Notes: generated by a model from the letters alone, not told the origin. Numbered from the stretch's first letter, positions 27,433 to 35,532 are shown. The stretch is DNA of 64,000 bases from Chitinophagaceae bacterium (GCA_947381435.1 CANCVE010000001.1:1-64000), one strand, 5' to 3'. Program-made: numbers and translations.

Positions 27433-28692
27433 ATGATTATTACTATGCGTACATGCCTTAGTTTATTGTTAGTGGTTGGCAGTTTAACCACCACCTTCGC
27501 TCAACCCATTTTGCCTACAAGAGATACCGCCATGCCCAAAGTGTGGATAGATAAGGATACACACCACAAAGTGATGCGTCTTACCAATATCCCCGGGAAT
27601 AGCCTTAGCTTTTACTTTCATAATAACCCTTTTATTGGTAATAAAATGGTTTTTTACAATAATAGCAAGGCCAAGGGGGCGCAAGAATCAGAGAAATTAA
27701 GACCAGTTATTACTGCAGGAAATCCTTTCAATAGACAAATATTCTTGTTGGATTTAGCTACAGAAAAGGCAGAACAGTTAACTAATCAGGCTAATGCCAT
27801 GAATGGTGAAGTGATAGCTGCAAAGTCTGGCAATATTTATTATCAGATTAAGGATAGTGTATTTGTTGTAAATGCAATCACCAAGCAATCAAAATTGGTA
27901 TTTGTATTTCCAGAAAACTACAAAGGAGGTATTGCCACCGTTAATGCCGATGAAACATTGTTTGCTGGTTCAAAGGCAAGCGATGAACAAAAGAAAATAC
28001 TAAAGGAGCACCCTAAGAAAAGTGATTTCTTTCAGTTGATATTTGATGCCCATTTACCCAATGATTTGTTTACCGTGAACATCAAAACAGGAGAATTAAA
28101 TAAGATTCATACAGAAAACACTTGGTTAGGGCATATACAGTTTTCTCCTGTGGAACCAAATCTATTGATGTTCTGCCATGAGGGACCTTGGCATAAACTA
28201 GATAGAATATGGACAATAGATGTGCAAACAAAAGAAGTAAAATTGATGCACAAGAGAACGGTGGAGAATGAGATTGCAGGGCATGAATGGTTTTCTACTG
28301 ATGGACAAATGATTTGGTACGATTTGCAGATGCCAAAATCGAAGACATTCTTTGTAGGCGGAACCAATGTGCATACTGGCAAAGAGGTTAAATATGAATT
28401 GAAACGCAATGAATGGAGTATCCATTTTAATAGAAGTAATGATGGTACCATGTTTTGTGGCGATGGTGGCGATTCTGGTCAGGTGGCGAAGGCAAAGGAT
28501 GGACAATGGATTTATTTGTTTACGCCAGAAGGGGATAAGATGAAAGCAGAACGTTTGGTAAACATGAAGTTTCATAACTATAAGTTAGAACCAAACGTAC
28601 ACTTTAGTCCGGATGGAAAGTGGGTTATTTTTAGGGCTAATTTTGAAGGATGGGATGAAGTATATGCCGTAGAAGTAAAGAAAAGTAAATAG
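27433..28692 (+). CDS. Oligogalacturonate lyase (PL22-like), exported
   Basis: A 419-aa protein resembling oligogalacturonate lyases, which cleave short, often unsaturated galacturonides by beta-elimination in a seven-bladed beta-propeller that holds Mn through His residues. Visible family features: MRLTNIPGNSLSFYFHNNPF near residue 50, the blade motif IFLLDLATEKAEQLT, FSPVEPNLLMFCHEGPW (about 236-252; His likely a metal ligand), GHEWFSTDGQMIWYD, and VHFSPDGKWVIF. A signal peptide (to about residue 23, TFAQ) is present, whereas the classical enterobacterial enzyme is cytosolic, so catalysis here is probably periplasmic. It lies between the oxidoreductase and GH106 genes. ATG at residue 5 is an alternative start. 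Confidence 0.85.
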   Translation: MIITMRTCLSLLLVVGSLTTTFAQPILPTRDTAMPKVWIDKDTHHKVMRLTNIPGNSLSFYFHNNPFIGNKMVFYNNSKAKGAQESEKLRPVITAGNPFNRQIFLLDLATEKAEQLTNQANAMNGEVIAAKSGNIYYQIKDSVFVVNAITKQSKLVFVFPENYKGGIATVNADETLFAGSKASDEQKKILKEHPKKSDFFQLIFDAHLPNDLFTVNIKTGELNKIHTENTWLGHIQFSPVEPNLLMFCHEGPWHKLDRIWTIDVQTKEVKLMHKRTVENEIAGHEWFSTDGQMIWYDLQMPKSKTFFVGGTNVHTGKEVKYELKRNEWSIHFNRSNDGTMFCGDGGDSGQVAKAKDGQWIYLFTPEGDKMKAERLVNMKFHNYKLEPNVHFSPDGKWVIFRANFEGWDEVYAVEVKKSK

Positions 28693-28695
28693 TAG

Positions 28696-28715
28696 AGACG
28701 CATTATAATGCGTCT
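28696..28715. repeat. Short palindrome AGACGCAT family, copy 1
   Basis: AGACGCATTATAATGCGTCT is a perfect 20-bp palindrome just after the PL22 gene; a variant is at 38729-38748. The flanking GTAGAG is also shared (in complement). There is no T-run, so it is a repeat and not an obvious terminator. Confidence 0.75.
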
Positions 28716-28812
28716 TAAAGGCCAAAAACTTGAACGCAGAATAGAACAAAAGGAGTTGTATTTTGCGCATCGGAAATTGATTGAAATAAGTATTGATAAT
28801 AAATAGACATTA

Positions 28813-31563
28813 ATGAAGAAGATAGCTGTTGTTAGTTTTTTACTATTGGGTTATTCTGCGGCTCAGGCGCAGTGGCCGGCACAAACACAAACAACCAAAC
28901 CATGGACTCGTTGGTGGTGGATGGGTAGTGCGGTGGATGAAAAGGGATTGACCAATCAGTTGAATGCCTTACAGAATGTAGGTTTTGGTGGGGTAGAAGT
29001 GGTGCCTATTTATGGGGCTATAGGTTACGAAGACAAATACATTAAATACCTTTCTCCGCAATGGATGAAGATGTTGGATTACACTGTTCAGCAGGCTGCT
29101 GCCAGAAAGATGGGCGTTGATATTTCGGTTGGTACTGGTTGGCCTATCGGTGGACCACAAGTAACGGCAGAAGATGCGGCTACAAAACTGACTATTCAAA
29201 CGTATAATCTAGAAGCCGGTAAACCGTTGCAAGACAAGATTATTCTGAATGATGGTAAGCAAAAAGGATTGTCAGGTGTTTTTTTACAAGCAGTAGTGGC
29301 TTATGGTAATAATGGGAAAGCAGTAGATGTTTCTGATAAAGTTATGCCAGATGGGACATTAAACTGGATGCCGGAAGATGCTGGTAACTGGAAAATAGTA
29401 GCTGCATTCAATACCAAAACAAGACAAATGGTAAAGCGTGCTGCATTGGGCGGTGAGGGATATACGCTCGATCACTTCTCTAAAACGTCTATAAACAATT
29501 ACTTCAAGACATTTGATACCGCTTTTGGTAATAGTAATCATGGGGTGAGAAACTTCTTCAATGATAGTTACGAGGTGTATGGTGCAGACTGGACGCCTGA
29601 TTTCTTTAATGAGTTTAATACGCGCCGAGGGTATGATTTGAAACCTTATTTGAGAGAATTAACGTCTAAGGACAATACGGATATTATAAGAAGGGTAAAA
29701 AGCGATTATCGCCAAACAATAAGCGATTTGATGCTTCAAAACTTTACAACAGACTTTACCAAGTGGGCTCATTCTAAAAAGTCATTAAGTACTAATCAGG
29801 CACATGGTTCACCAGGAAATTTGTTGGATTTGTATTCTGCTGTTGATATGCCCGAATGTGAAACCTTTGGTAGCAGCACTTTTGCAGTAAATGGTCTTCG
29901 AAGGGATGCTTCGGATGTTAGAAATGTAGAGCCAGACCCAATAATGCTAAAGTTTGCCTCTTCGGCAGCACATGTTAGTGGAAAGCCTTATGCAAGTAGC
30001 GAAACATTTACATGGTTGACGGAGCATTTTAAAACCTCCTGGAGCCAGTGTAAACCAGAGTTGGAACAAGTATTTTTATCGGGTATCAACCATGTGTTTT
30101 ATCATGGCGCCACTTATTCTCCTGCCGAAGCACCTTACCCGGGTTGGTTGTTTTACGCCTCAGTAAATTTTGTGCCCAACAATAGTTTGTGGCCTCATTT
30201 AAAAGGGCTGAATGAATACATTTCCCGTTGCCAATCTGTGTTGCAAGCCGGGCAAAGTGATAATGAAATATTAGCGTATTGGCCAGTATTTGATGCATGG
30301 AATACCAGTAAAGGTTTGGAAATGCCTTTGGCAATCCATTCTATTGATGTTTGGTTGCACCCAACGCCTTTTTACAAAAATGTAAAAGCACTACAACAAA
30401 GCGGTTATTCTTTCGATTTTGTGAGCGATAAGATGTTGGGCGATTTATATAACAAAGCATTGCTTTCAAAATCTATTCATCAAAAAGTAATTCTTGTTTC
30501 TGCAACGCAATTAATGCCAGTAAGTACATTGAAGAGCATTATTGGTTTGGCAGAACAAGGCTATACTATCGTAATGCAATCCATGCCTAAAGATGTTCCG
30601 GGATTATCTCATTTGGAAGAACAAAGAGCATTACTAAAACAAACTATTGCATCTATTAAGCTTGCTAAAGTAGAAGGTTCTATCAGCGAAGCAAAGATTG
30701 GGAACGGCAAAATAATTATATCCGAAGACGTACAGGAAGGCTTGACTTTTGCCAAACTGAAAAGGGAGACCATGACCGATTTAGGCTTAAAGTTTATTCG
30801 TCGTAAGGTGGAGGATGGCAAATATTATTACATTGTTAATCATACTTCCGATGTTATTGATACCACCATCACTATTGAAGCTGCTAGTGCATCTGTAACG
30901 GTGTTAGATCCTCAAACAGGCGCAACAGGCATTGCTAAATCTGTGGCACAAAATAGTGCAACGCAAGTGTGCATTCAGTTACAATCTGGTGAAGCCATCA
31001 TTCTTAAAACATCTGATAAAGCTGCAACCGGTAATGCTTGGAGTTATTTAAAACCTGGCAATGAAACAATTACCTTAACTAATGATTGGAAGGTTGACTT
31101 TATTTCTGGTGGACCTAAATTGCCAGCTAGTCAGCAACAAAAAACATTGCAACCTTATACGGCAAGTGGTGATGCTACAACGGAAGCTTTTTCTGGCATT
31201 GCCAACTATACAACACATTTTACGCTAACTAAAAAGGATGCAAAAGACTATTTATTGGCACTAGGAAAGGTAGATGAAAGTGCAAGGGTTACCATCAATG
31301 GAAAAGAGGTGGGTATTCTATGGTCATTGCCTTTCAATGCTAATATTGGGGCATATCTAAAGCAAGGAGATAATACCATTACCGTAGAAGTGGCAAACCT
31401 GATGGCCAACAGGATTAGATATATGGACAGCCATAATATAGAATGGCGTAAATATCACGAAATAAACTTTGTAAACGTGGCATATAAAAGCTTCGATGCT
31501 TCCAACTGGAAAGTTCAACCCTCTGGTTTAGAAGGTCCTGTTACTATTACGGCATTGTATTAA
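28813..31563 (+). CDS. GH106-type alpha-L-rhamnosidase
   Basis: A 916-aa secreted glycoside hydrolase. A signal peptide (to about residue 20, AQAQ) is followed by the hallmark GH106 opening KPWTRWWWMGSAVDEKGL and FGGVEVVPIYG, then the (beta/alpha)8-like region with DISVGTGWPIGGP, YTLDHFS and NDSYEVYGADWTPDF, and the SSETFTW segment. The C-terminal third has a GH2-type sugar-binding beta-sandwich (ARVTINGKEVGILWSLPF, then NTITVEVANLMANRIR). GH106 enzymes release alpha-L-rhamnose from rhamnogalacturonan fragments. This fits the acetylesterase, PL4 and PL22 neighbours. A strong terminator follows. Confidence 0.9.
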   Translation: MKKIAVVSFLLLGYSAAQAQWPAQTQTTKPWTRWWWMGSAVDEKGLTNQLNALQNVGFGGVEVVPIYGAIGYEDKYIKYLSPQWMKMLDYTVQQAAARKMGVDISVGTGWPIGGPQVTAEDAATKLTIQTYNLEAGKPLQDKIILNDGKQKGLSGVFLQAVVAYGNNGKAVDVSDKVMPDGTLNWMPEDAGNWKIVAAFNTKTRQMVKRAALGGEGYTLDHFSKTSINNYFKTFDTAFGNSNHGVRNFFNDSYEVYGADWTPDFFNEFNTRRGYDLKPYLRELTSKDNTDIIRRVKSDYRQTISDLMLQNFTTDFTKWAHSKKSLSTNQAHGSPGNLLDLYSAVDMPECETFGSSTFAVNGLRRDASDVRNVEPDPIMLKFASSAAHVSGKPYASSETFTWLTEHFKTSWSQCKPELEQVFLSGINHVFYHGATYSPAEAPYPGWLFYASVNFVPNNSLWPHLKGLNEYISRCQSVLQAGQSDNEILAYWPVFDAWNTSKGLEMPLAIHSIDVWLHPTPFYKNVKALQQSGYSFDFVSDKMLGDLYNKALLSKSIHQKVILVSATQLMPVSTLKSIIGLAEQGYTIVMQSMPKDVPGLSHLEEQRALLKQTIASIKLAKVEGSISEAKIGNGKIIISEDVQEGLTFAKLKRETMTDLGLKFIRRKVEDGKYYYIVNHTSDVIDTTITIEAASASVTVLDPQTGATGIAKSVAQNSATQVCIQLQSGEAIILKTSDKAATGNAWSYLKPGNETITLTNDWKVDFISGGPKLPASQQQKTLQPYTASGDATTEAFSGIANYTTHFTLTKKDAKDYLLALGKVDESARVTINGKEVGILWSLPFNANIGAYLKQGDNTITVEVANLMANRIRYMDSHNIEWRKYHEINFVNVAYKSFDASNWKVQPSGLEGPVTITALY

Positions 31564-31586
31564 TTGTTATATAGATTTTATCAAAT

Positions 31587-31634
31587 ACAAAAGCGGCTAC
31601 AAACTGGGTTTTACCAGCTTGTAGCCGCTTTTGT
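31587..31634 (+). terminator. Rho-independent terminator after GH106
   Basis: A 16-bp perfect stem (31587-31602 with 31619-31634), containing GCGGCTACAA and extended by ACTGG/CCAG, has A and T flanks. The stem sequence GGCTACAAACTG is reused in the terminator after the GH29 gene at 38463-38505. Confidence 0.85.
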
Positions 31635-31744
31635 TAATCATATTTCATATCTTCTTACGCACACTAACATTCTATGTCCTCATAATATTATTCATCATGC
31701 CCACCGAATTGCAAATCATCAGTATATGTCCAATAACGACCCTC

Positions 31745-31954
31745 GCCAAAACTGAAGTAATCGATGCCAAAATTGAAATAATATGCGCCAAAAATGAAAT
31801 ATTGAGTGCCAAAACTGAAATTCTCAGTGCCAAAAATGAGATTACTGTTGCCAAAATTGAAATAATCGACGCCAAAATTGAAGTAATGAGTGCCAAAATT
31901 GAAATTTTAAGTGCCAAAAATGAAGTTACTGTTGCCAAAAATGAAATAATCCAT
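31745..31954. repeat. 21-bp tandem array A (10 units, GCCAAAAWTGAAAT type)
   Basis: Ten contiguous 21-bp units start every 21 bases from 31745 to 31934. Each begins GCCAAAAYTGA or GCCAAAAATGA and has a variable last third (ATCGAT, TTGAGT, TTACTGTT). All frames stay open over the array. The plus frame reads as heptads AKIEIID, AKNEILS, AKIEVMS, and the minus frame as LALKISI-like heptads. Because both strands are equally 'coding' and no gene context exists, it is annotated as an intergenic array. Confidence 0.9.
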
Positions 31955-31965
31955 ATTTAAAAAGA

Positions 31966-32148
31966 AATAATGCACATTGTGATGCTCATAATCCACGTCT
32001 AAGTCCTCATAATCCACATTGTGATAGTAATAATTGGCATCTAGGTTGTCATAATCCGCATTGTGATGGTCATAATGCACGTCTAAGTCCTCATAATCCA
32101 TATTGTGGTAGTCATAATCGGTATTGTGATGGTCATAATGCATGCAAG
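31966..32148. repeat. 21-bp tandem array B (about 8.5 units, CATAATCC type)
   Basis: Directly after array A, units start at 31966, 31987, 32008, 32029, 32050, 32071, 32092, 32113 and 32134 (partial). Each begins CATAATSC or a close variant; two tails alternate (CACATTGTGATGGT and CACGTCTAAGTCCT), so part of the array has a 42-bp higher-order period. The minus strand reads as heptads such as VDYEDLD and VHYDHHN. The unit sequence is unrelated to array A although period and position match. Confidence 0.9.
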
Positions 32149-32280
32149 TTTGCTACTTTTAAGCTTATATCTTCCAGTATTGGTTAAAACCTTCAATGAT
32201 ATTCAATTATTTAGGTGTACTTAGTCACTAATATGAAGGGGGGGATAAATAATTTTCTCTTCAATCCATTCTGCAACTAA

Positions 32281-32310
32281 CCCTATAAGGGCTGCCAGCC
32301 CCTTATAGGG
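32281..32310. terminator. Orphan hairpin, terminator-like
   Basis: CCCTATAAGGG (32281-32291) pairs with CCCTTATAGGG (32300-32310) over an 8-nt loop and is followed by TTTTAC. No gene on the plus strand ends nearby, so its role is unclear. Confidence 0.45.
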
Positions 32311-32441
32311 TTTTACTATCTGCGAAAATTATTTATACACCCAACATTAAGGTCAAGGGACATTCATAACTACATATATAGTATTATTGCAGTAGCGATT
32401 TAGGATGGTGGGGCAGGTTTTTAATACTCGCCGTTGTTGTG

Positions 32442-32526
32442 TCTTTTGACCAACAACTACAAAGGAGGTTTTTACAACTAAATAAAATGAGTAACTAATA
32501 TCTTACTGATGTTGTTGGTCAAAAGA
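32442..32526. repeat. 16-bp perfect inverted repeat upstream of tetR
   Basis: TCTTTTGACCAACAAC (32442-32457) is exactly mirrored at 32511-32526, enclosing 53 AT-rich bases that include GTAACTAATATCTTACT. It ends 53 bp before the TetR start codon. It could be a small miniature element or a leader-RNA structure for the regulator gene; sequence alone cannot separate these. Confidence 0.7.
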
Positions 32527-32579
32527 TATAACAAAAAGCCAGTAGGGAACTCCAGCAAAGGCGATAATTAGTATGTTTT

Positions 32580-33170
32580 ATGAAGAAAGCAGCGCTCACA
32601 CGACTAAATATATTACAAAAAGCTTTTGAGCTTATTTACGAAAAGGGATACCAAACCACTAGCATTGACGACATTCTTGCATCAACACAAGTAACTAAAG
32701 GCGCTTTTTATTACCATTTCAAAAACAAAGACGAAATGGGAATAGCAATCATAAACGAATTGCTAAAGCCAACACTGTCTAGCAATTTTATTGAACCTTT
32801 GCAAAATGATGAAAACCCAATAGAGACTATTCACAACTTAATACATCATCTATTAATCGAAAACGACTTCTTAAAAGTACAGCATGGTTGCCCAGTTTCG
32901 AACTTTACACAAGAGATGGCTTCATGGAATCAAGATTTTAGTAATGCTCTAAATGAAATTACTCAACTTTGGATTACTACAATGATTGAAATAATAGAAA
33001 GAGGCAAACTAAAAGGACTTATCCGTAATGAGGTAAATGCAAATCAGGTAACAATGTTTGTTATGTCTGGCTATTGGGGAATACGAAACTTTGGTAAACT
33101 AGATAAGAACAAATTAGTGTATGACACCTATTTAACGGAACTGAAATACTATTTGGAGACATTGAAATAA
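32580..33170 (+). CDS. TetR/AcrR-family transcriptional regulator
   Basis: A 196-aa regulator. The N-terminal helix-turn-helix is clear: RLNILQKAFELIYEKGYQ, TSIDDILASTQVTKGAFYYHF and KNKDEMGIAII (residues 8-60). The C-terminal domain (about 75-190) is the variable ligand-binding dimer part and gives no hint of the ligand. The start codon overlaps TTAGTATGTTTT, which equals the right arm of the palindrome at 33181-33206 just downstream of the gene. Both features suggest autoregulation and control of the following three-gene operon. Family members of this kind usually act as repressors. Confidence 0.9.
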   Translation: MKKAALTRLNILQKAFELIYEKGYQTTSIDDILASTQVTKGAFYYHFKNKDEMGIAIINELLKPTLSSNFIEPLQNDENPIETIHNLIHHLLIENDFLKVQHGCPVSNFTQEMASWNQDFSNALNEITQLWITTMIEIIERGKLKGLIRNEVNANQVTMFVMSGYWGIRNFGKLDKNKLVYDTYLTELKYYLETLK

Positions 33171-33180
33171 TCTTTTTTAC

Positions 33181-33206
33181 AAAAACATACTATTTAGTAT
33201 GTTTTT
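33181..33206. promoter_or_regulatory. Palindromic operator, probably bound by the adjacent TetR protein
   Basis: AAAAACATACTA (33181-33192) and TAGTATGTTTTT (33195-33206) are perfect 12-bp arms around TT. The right arm is repeated at 32568-32579, at the tetR start codon. It lies immediately before a TATGTTTG -7 box, where a -33 element would be, as expected for repression. It could also act as the tetR terminator, since it starts 10 bp after the stop and ends in T5. Confidence 0.65.
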
Positions 33207-33210
33207 GTTT

Positions 33211-33218
33211 TATGTTTG
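33211..33218 (+). promoter_or_regulatory. -7 box of the membrane/rhodanese operon
   Basis: TATGTTTGCA matches the Bacteroidota TAnnTTTGCA box and lies 20 nt before the ATG at 33238, directly after the palindromic operator. Confidence 0.55.
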
Positions 33219-33237
33219 CATCGTTAATAAACATTCG

Positions 33238-33696
33238 ATGTATCAAACACTCACATTTTATCACTCAACCGTCCGTTGGCTTTTACTGGCAAGTTTAATT
33301 TACGGCATATTTAGAGCATTCAAAGGTTATTACTCAAAATCTGGGTTTACCAAATCTGATAATGCTGTTAGACATTGGACTGCAACAATTTCCCATATTC
33401 AATTGGTAATTGGAATAACCCTTTATTCTCAAAGTCCTATCGTGAAATATTTTTGGACAAACTTTAAAGAAGCAGTTCACGATATTGAAATAGCTTTTTT
33501 TGGTCTAATCCACATTGTATTGATGCTAATCGCAATAATTTTCATCACTATTGGATCTGCTCTTGCAAAAAGGAAACAAACGGATAATGAGAAATTTAAA
33601 ACAATGTTAGTTTGGTTTTCAATTTCATTACTTATAATTTTTTTAGCCATTCCTTGGCCATTTTCACCATTAGCAAACAGACCTTATTTAAGATAA
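33238..33696 (+). CDS. Four-helix integral membrane protein
   Basis: A 152-aa protein. The start is set at ATG 33238, because the earlier in-frame ATG (33199) lies within the operator and promoter. About four hydrophobic segments are visible (WLLLASLIYGIF, ISHIQLVIGITLY, AFFGLIHIVLMLIAIIFI and LVWFSISLLIIFLAI), with conserved-looking His residues in helices 2 and 3 (HWTATISHIQ, HIVLML). This resembles small Bacteroidota membrane proteins that travel with redox or rhodanese genes; no named family is certain. It is the first gene of an operon under the TetR palindrome, 1 bp before the DUF3817 gene. Confidence 0.65.
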   Translation: MYQTLTFYHSTVRWLLLASLIYGIFRAFKGYYSKSGFTKSDNAVRHWTATISHIQLVIGITLYSQSPIVKYFWTNFKEAVHDIEIAFFGLIHIVLMLIAIIFITIGSALAKRKQTDNEKFKTMLVWFSISLLIIFLAIPWPFSPLANRPYLR

Positions 33697-33697
33697 T

Positions 33698-34012
33698 ATG
33701 ATACATTTATTTAAAACAAAAGTTGGAAGATTACGAGTAATTGGCTTCTTGGAAGGAATTTCATTATTAGCATTAGTTTTTGTTGCCGTACCATTGAAAT
33801 ACTACTTTAAAAACCCGAGTTTGTCGAAAGCACTTGGTCCAGTTCACGGAGCAATTTTTTTACTCTTTTTATTCAATGCTTTAAGCGTTGGAGTTGAAGA
33901 AAATTGGAAATTCAAGACAACAACTTGGAGAGTAATTTTAGCATGTTTCATACCATTCGGAACATTCTACATTGACAGTAAAATTTTAAGTAACATCAAA
34001 GAAAACGAATGA
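33698..34012 (+). CDS. DUF3817-family membrane protein
   Basis: A 104-aa protein with three transmembrane segments. It has the DUF3817 pattern: VIGFLEGISLLALVFVAVPLKY near the N-terminus, ALGPVHGAIFLLFLFNAL in the middle (PxHG motif), and RVILACFIPFGTFYIDSKIL at the end. Family proteins are about 90-110 aa with unknown function and are often paired with other membrane genes. It begins 1 bp after the preceding gene and overlaps the rhodanese gene by 4 bp (ATGA), so translation is probably coupled. Confidence 0.85.
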   Translation: MIHLFKTKVGRLRVIGFLEGISLLALVFVAVPLKYYFKNPSLSKALGPVHGAIFLLFLFNALSVGVEENWKFKTTTWRVILACFIPFGTFYIDSKILSNIKENE

Positions 34013-34380
34013 AATCGGTATTAATTATAGGTCTAGTATGCCTTCTAATCTATCTTTCATACCGAACTTATCGTTTTGCAACACTTGAAAACGGATTAGA
34101 TATTAAAATTGCAAATGGCGCTACAATTCTGGATGTACGAACAGAGAATGAATATAAAACTGGGCATATTGACGGTTCCATAAATATTTCGTTAGGCACA
34201 ATCAGAGAAAGATATATTGAACTTGACACTAGTAAAACTTATATAACCTGTTGTTCACACGGTTTAAGAAGCGTAAAAGTTGAAACGATTTTAAAAGAAA
34301 AGGGTTTTAGGCATGTTTTCAATGGCGGTGCTTGGACAGACCTTGAAAAAATAGTATTAAAGCAAAAAGCCAAAAAATGA
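34009..34380 (+). CDS. Membrane-anchored rhodanese-like protein
   Basis: A 123-aa protein with one N-terminal membrane helix (SVLIIGLVCLLIYLSY) and a rhodanese domain (about 30-118). Key parts: ILDVRTENEYKTGHIDGSINI (CH2A-like start), the active loop C82-SHGLRS (CxxGxRS) and FNGGAWTDLE. Single-domain rhodaneses transfer sulfane sulfur or act in redox and stress roles. The loop is intact, so it should be active. The anchor places the domain at the membrane, together with the two membrane proteins of the operon. The trigger sensed by TetR is unknown. Confidence 0.85.
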   Translation: MKSVLIIGLVCLLIYLSYRTYRFATLENGLDIKIANGATILDVRTENEYKTGHIDGSINISLGTIRERYIELDTSKTYITCCSHGLRSVKVETILKEKGFRHVFNGGAWTDLEKIVLKQKAKK

Positions 34381-34446
34381 TTTCTGTTTTTAAAACAAGT
34401 GTTTCTAATGCATCTGATATTAAAACACTTAAACCACTTCTTGACA

Positions 34447-34796
34447 CCCCCGCTGCCGCACGTCAATCAGGGTGCCGCACGGACTCGCTGCTCCCGCAAG
34501 TGTGTCACTTGTGGTTTCGCTAAGATAATCCAATAACAAAAAATAAAAGTACAATCCTCAGCTAGCCCAGCTAGTCCTCGTCAATCGCTAATATCTATAA
34601 GGGCTACCGCACGTGTTTCACGTGTGGATTCGCTTAGATAAATTGCCAATAGTTTATTGTGGAGAAGCCACACGTGAAACACGTGCGGTAGCAGCGAAGA
34701 TAATAGCAAGTATCCTCTAGCTCAAGTATTCAGCTAGCCCAGGTGTTCGCAAGGCTGTTTGTTGATGTTAAGCAAAGCGCATCACGAACTGCTAAT
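34447..34796. repeat. Composite block of dispersed hairpin repeats, second copy
   Basis: Follows the same order as 24.07-24.47 kb: CCCCGCTGCCGCACGTCAATC, then the CAAGTG-TGT-CACTTG hairpin (34497-34511), then CAGCTAG, CGTCAATCGCTA and ATAAGGGCTA, then CACGTG-TTT-CACGTG (34610-34624). The last is part of a 25-bp inverted repeat (34603-34627 with 34668-34692). Finally comes the GTTTGTTGATG / GCATCACGAAC hairpin (about 34757-34786). The stem has changed from AAGTG to ACGTG while staying complementary. It fills the space between the rhodanese gene and the VapBC-like pair. Confidence 0.85.
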
Positions 34797-34922
34797 AAAG
34801 GAGATTACTAATCTAGTCATAATGTAAAAAATCGCAGATACTTTATTATTGGTGGTTCAAGTGTATCATCTATAAACAGAGAGAACTTCTGCCATCTCGA
34901 TAAAACTTCTTAAATTTACATT

Positions 34923-35147
34923 ATGCAAGTACAAGTTGATATAGAATTTAACCAGTTGCTCAAAATTGTGAGGACATTGCCTTTGGCCAAGCTAAAGCAA
35001 TTGAAAGCAGAAATTGAAAAAGAATCTAAAGTTGATAAGTCAAATATGCTGGAAGAACTACTTCTTAATGGTCCTACTGCAACACCAAAGCAAATCGACA
35101 TCATTTATAATAATAGAAAAGCAATCAACCAATGGCGGACAAAATAG
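34923..35147 (+). CDS. Antitoxin-like partner of the PIN toxin
   Basis: A 74-aa protein, short and highly charged, with a helical N-terminus (MQVQVDIEFNQLLKIVRTLP, then KLKQLKAEIEKE) and a C-terminal tail (PKQIDIIYNNRKAINQWRT) of the kind that wraps a PIN toxin. It overlaps the start of the PIN gene by 16 bp, the usual antitoxin-first order. The DNA-binding class is not obvious from the sequence. It is expected to neutralise the toxin and repress the operon. Confidence 0.7.
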   Translation: MQVQVDIEFNQLLKIVRTLPLAKLKQLKAEIEKESKVDKSNMLEELLLNGPTATPKQIDIIYNNRKAINQWRTK

Positions 35148-35521
35148 TATTGGTTGACACTTCAATACTGATTGACTATTACCGTAAAACGGATAAAGAA
35201 AAGTCTGTTTGGATAGCTTTAATAAGGCAAGGATATTCTTTTATAATTTCTGCTGTTACCAAGTATGAGATTTATTCGGGTGCAACACAAAGTCAACTGT
35301 TATTTTGGGATAGTATCTTCCAACAACTTTCTGTAATCTCTTTTGATGAGTCGTGTGTGGATACATCTGTAAAAATCAATGCAAATCTTAAACGCAAAAG
35401 AAAACAAATTGATATTGCAGACTTATTCATTGCTGCCACCGCCGTGACACATGATTATAAACTTGCAACTTTAAATAAAAAGCACTTAGACCGAATTGAA
35501 GAACTCAATATTTTAGAATAG
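35132..35521 (+). CDS. VapC-like PIN-domain ribonuclease toxin
   Basis: A 129-aa PIN-domain protein with the acidic set in place: D9 in LVDTSILIDYY, E46 in VTKYEIYSG, and D94/D97 in QIDIADLFIAATAV. These bind Mg for RNA cleavage; known VapC toxins cut tRNA or rRNA. It overlaps the antitoxin gene, as in VapBC modules. It lies in the inserted segment between GH106 and GH43, flanked by the hairpin block and a gene remnant, so it may help stabilise this region. Confidence 0.88.
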   Translation: MADKIVLVDTSILIDYYRKTDKEKSVWIALIRQGYSFIISAVTKYEIYSGATQSQLLFWDSIFQQLSVISFDESCVDTSVKINANLKRKRKQIDIADLFIAATAVTHDYKLATLNKKHLDRIEELNILE

Positions 35522-35532
35522 GATTAACCTAA

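Noticed and set aside
31631-32143. ORFs of 78-109 aa with perfect heptads over the two 21-bp arrays
   Set aside because: Heptads follow from the 21-bp period, not from a coiled-coil gene; open frames occur on both strands and there is no promoter or conserved flank.
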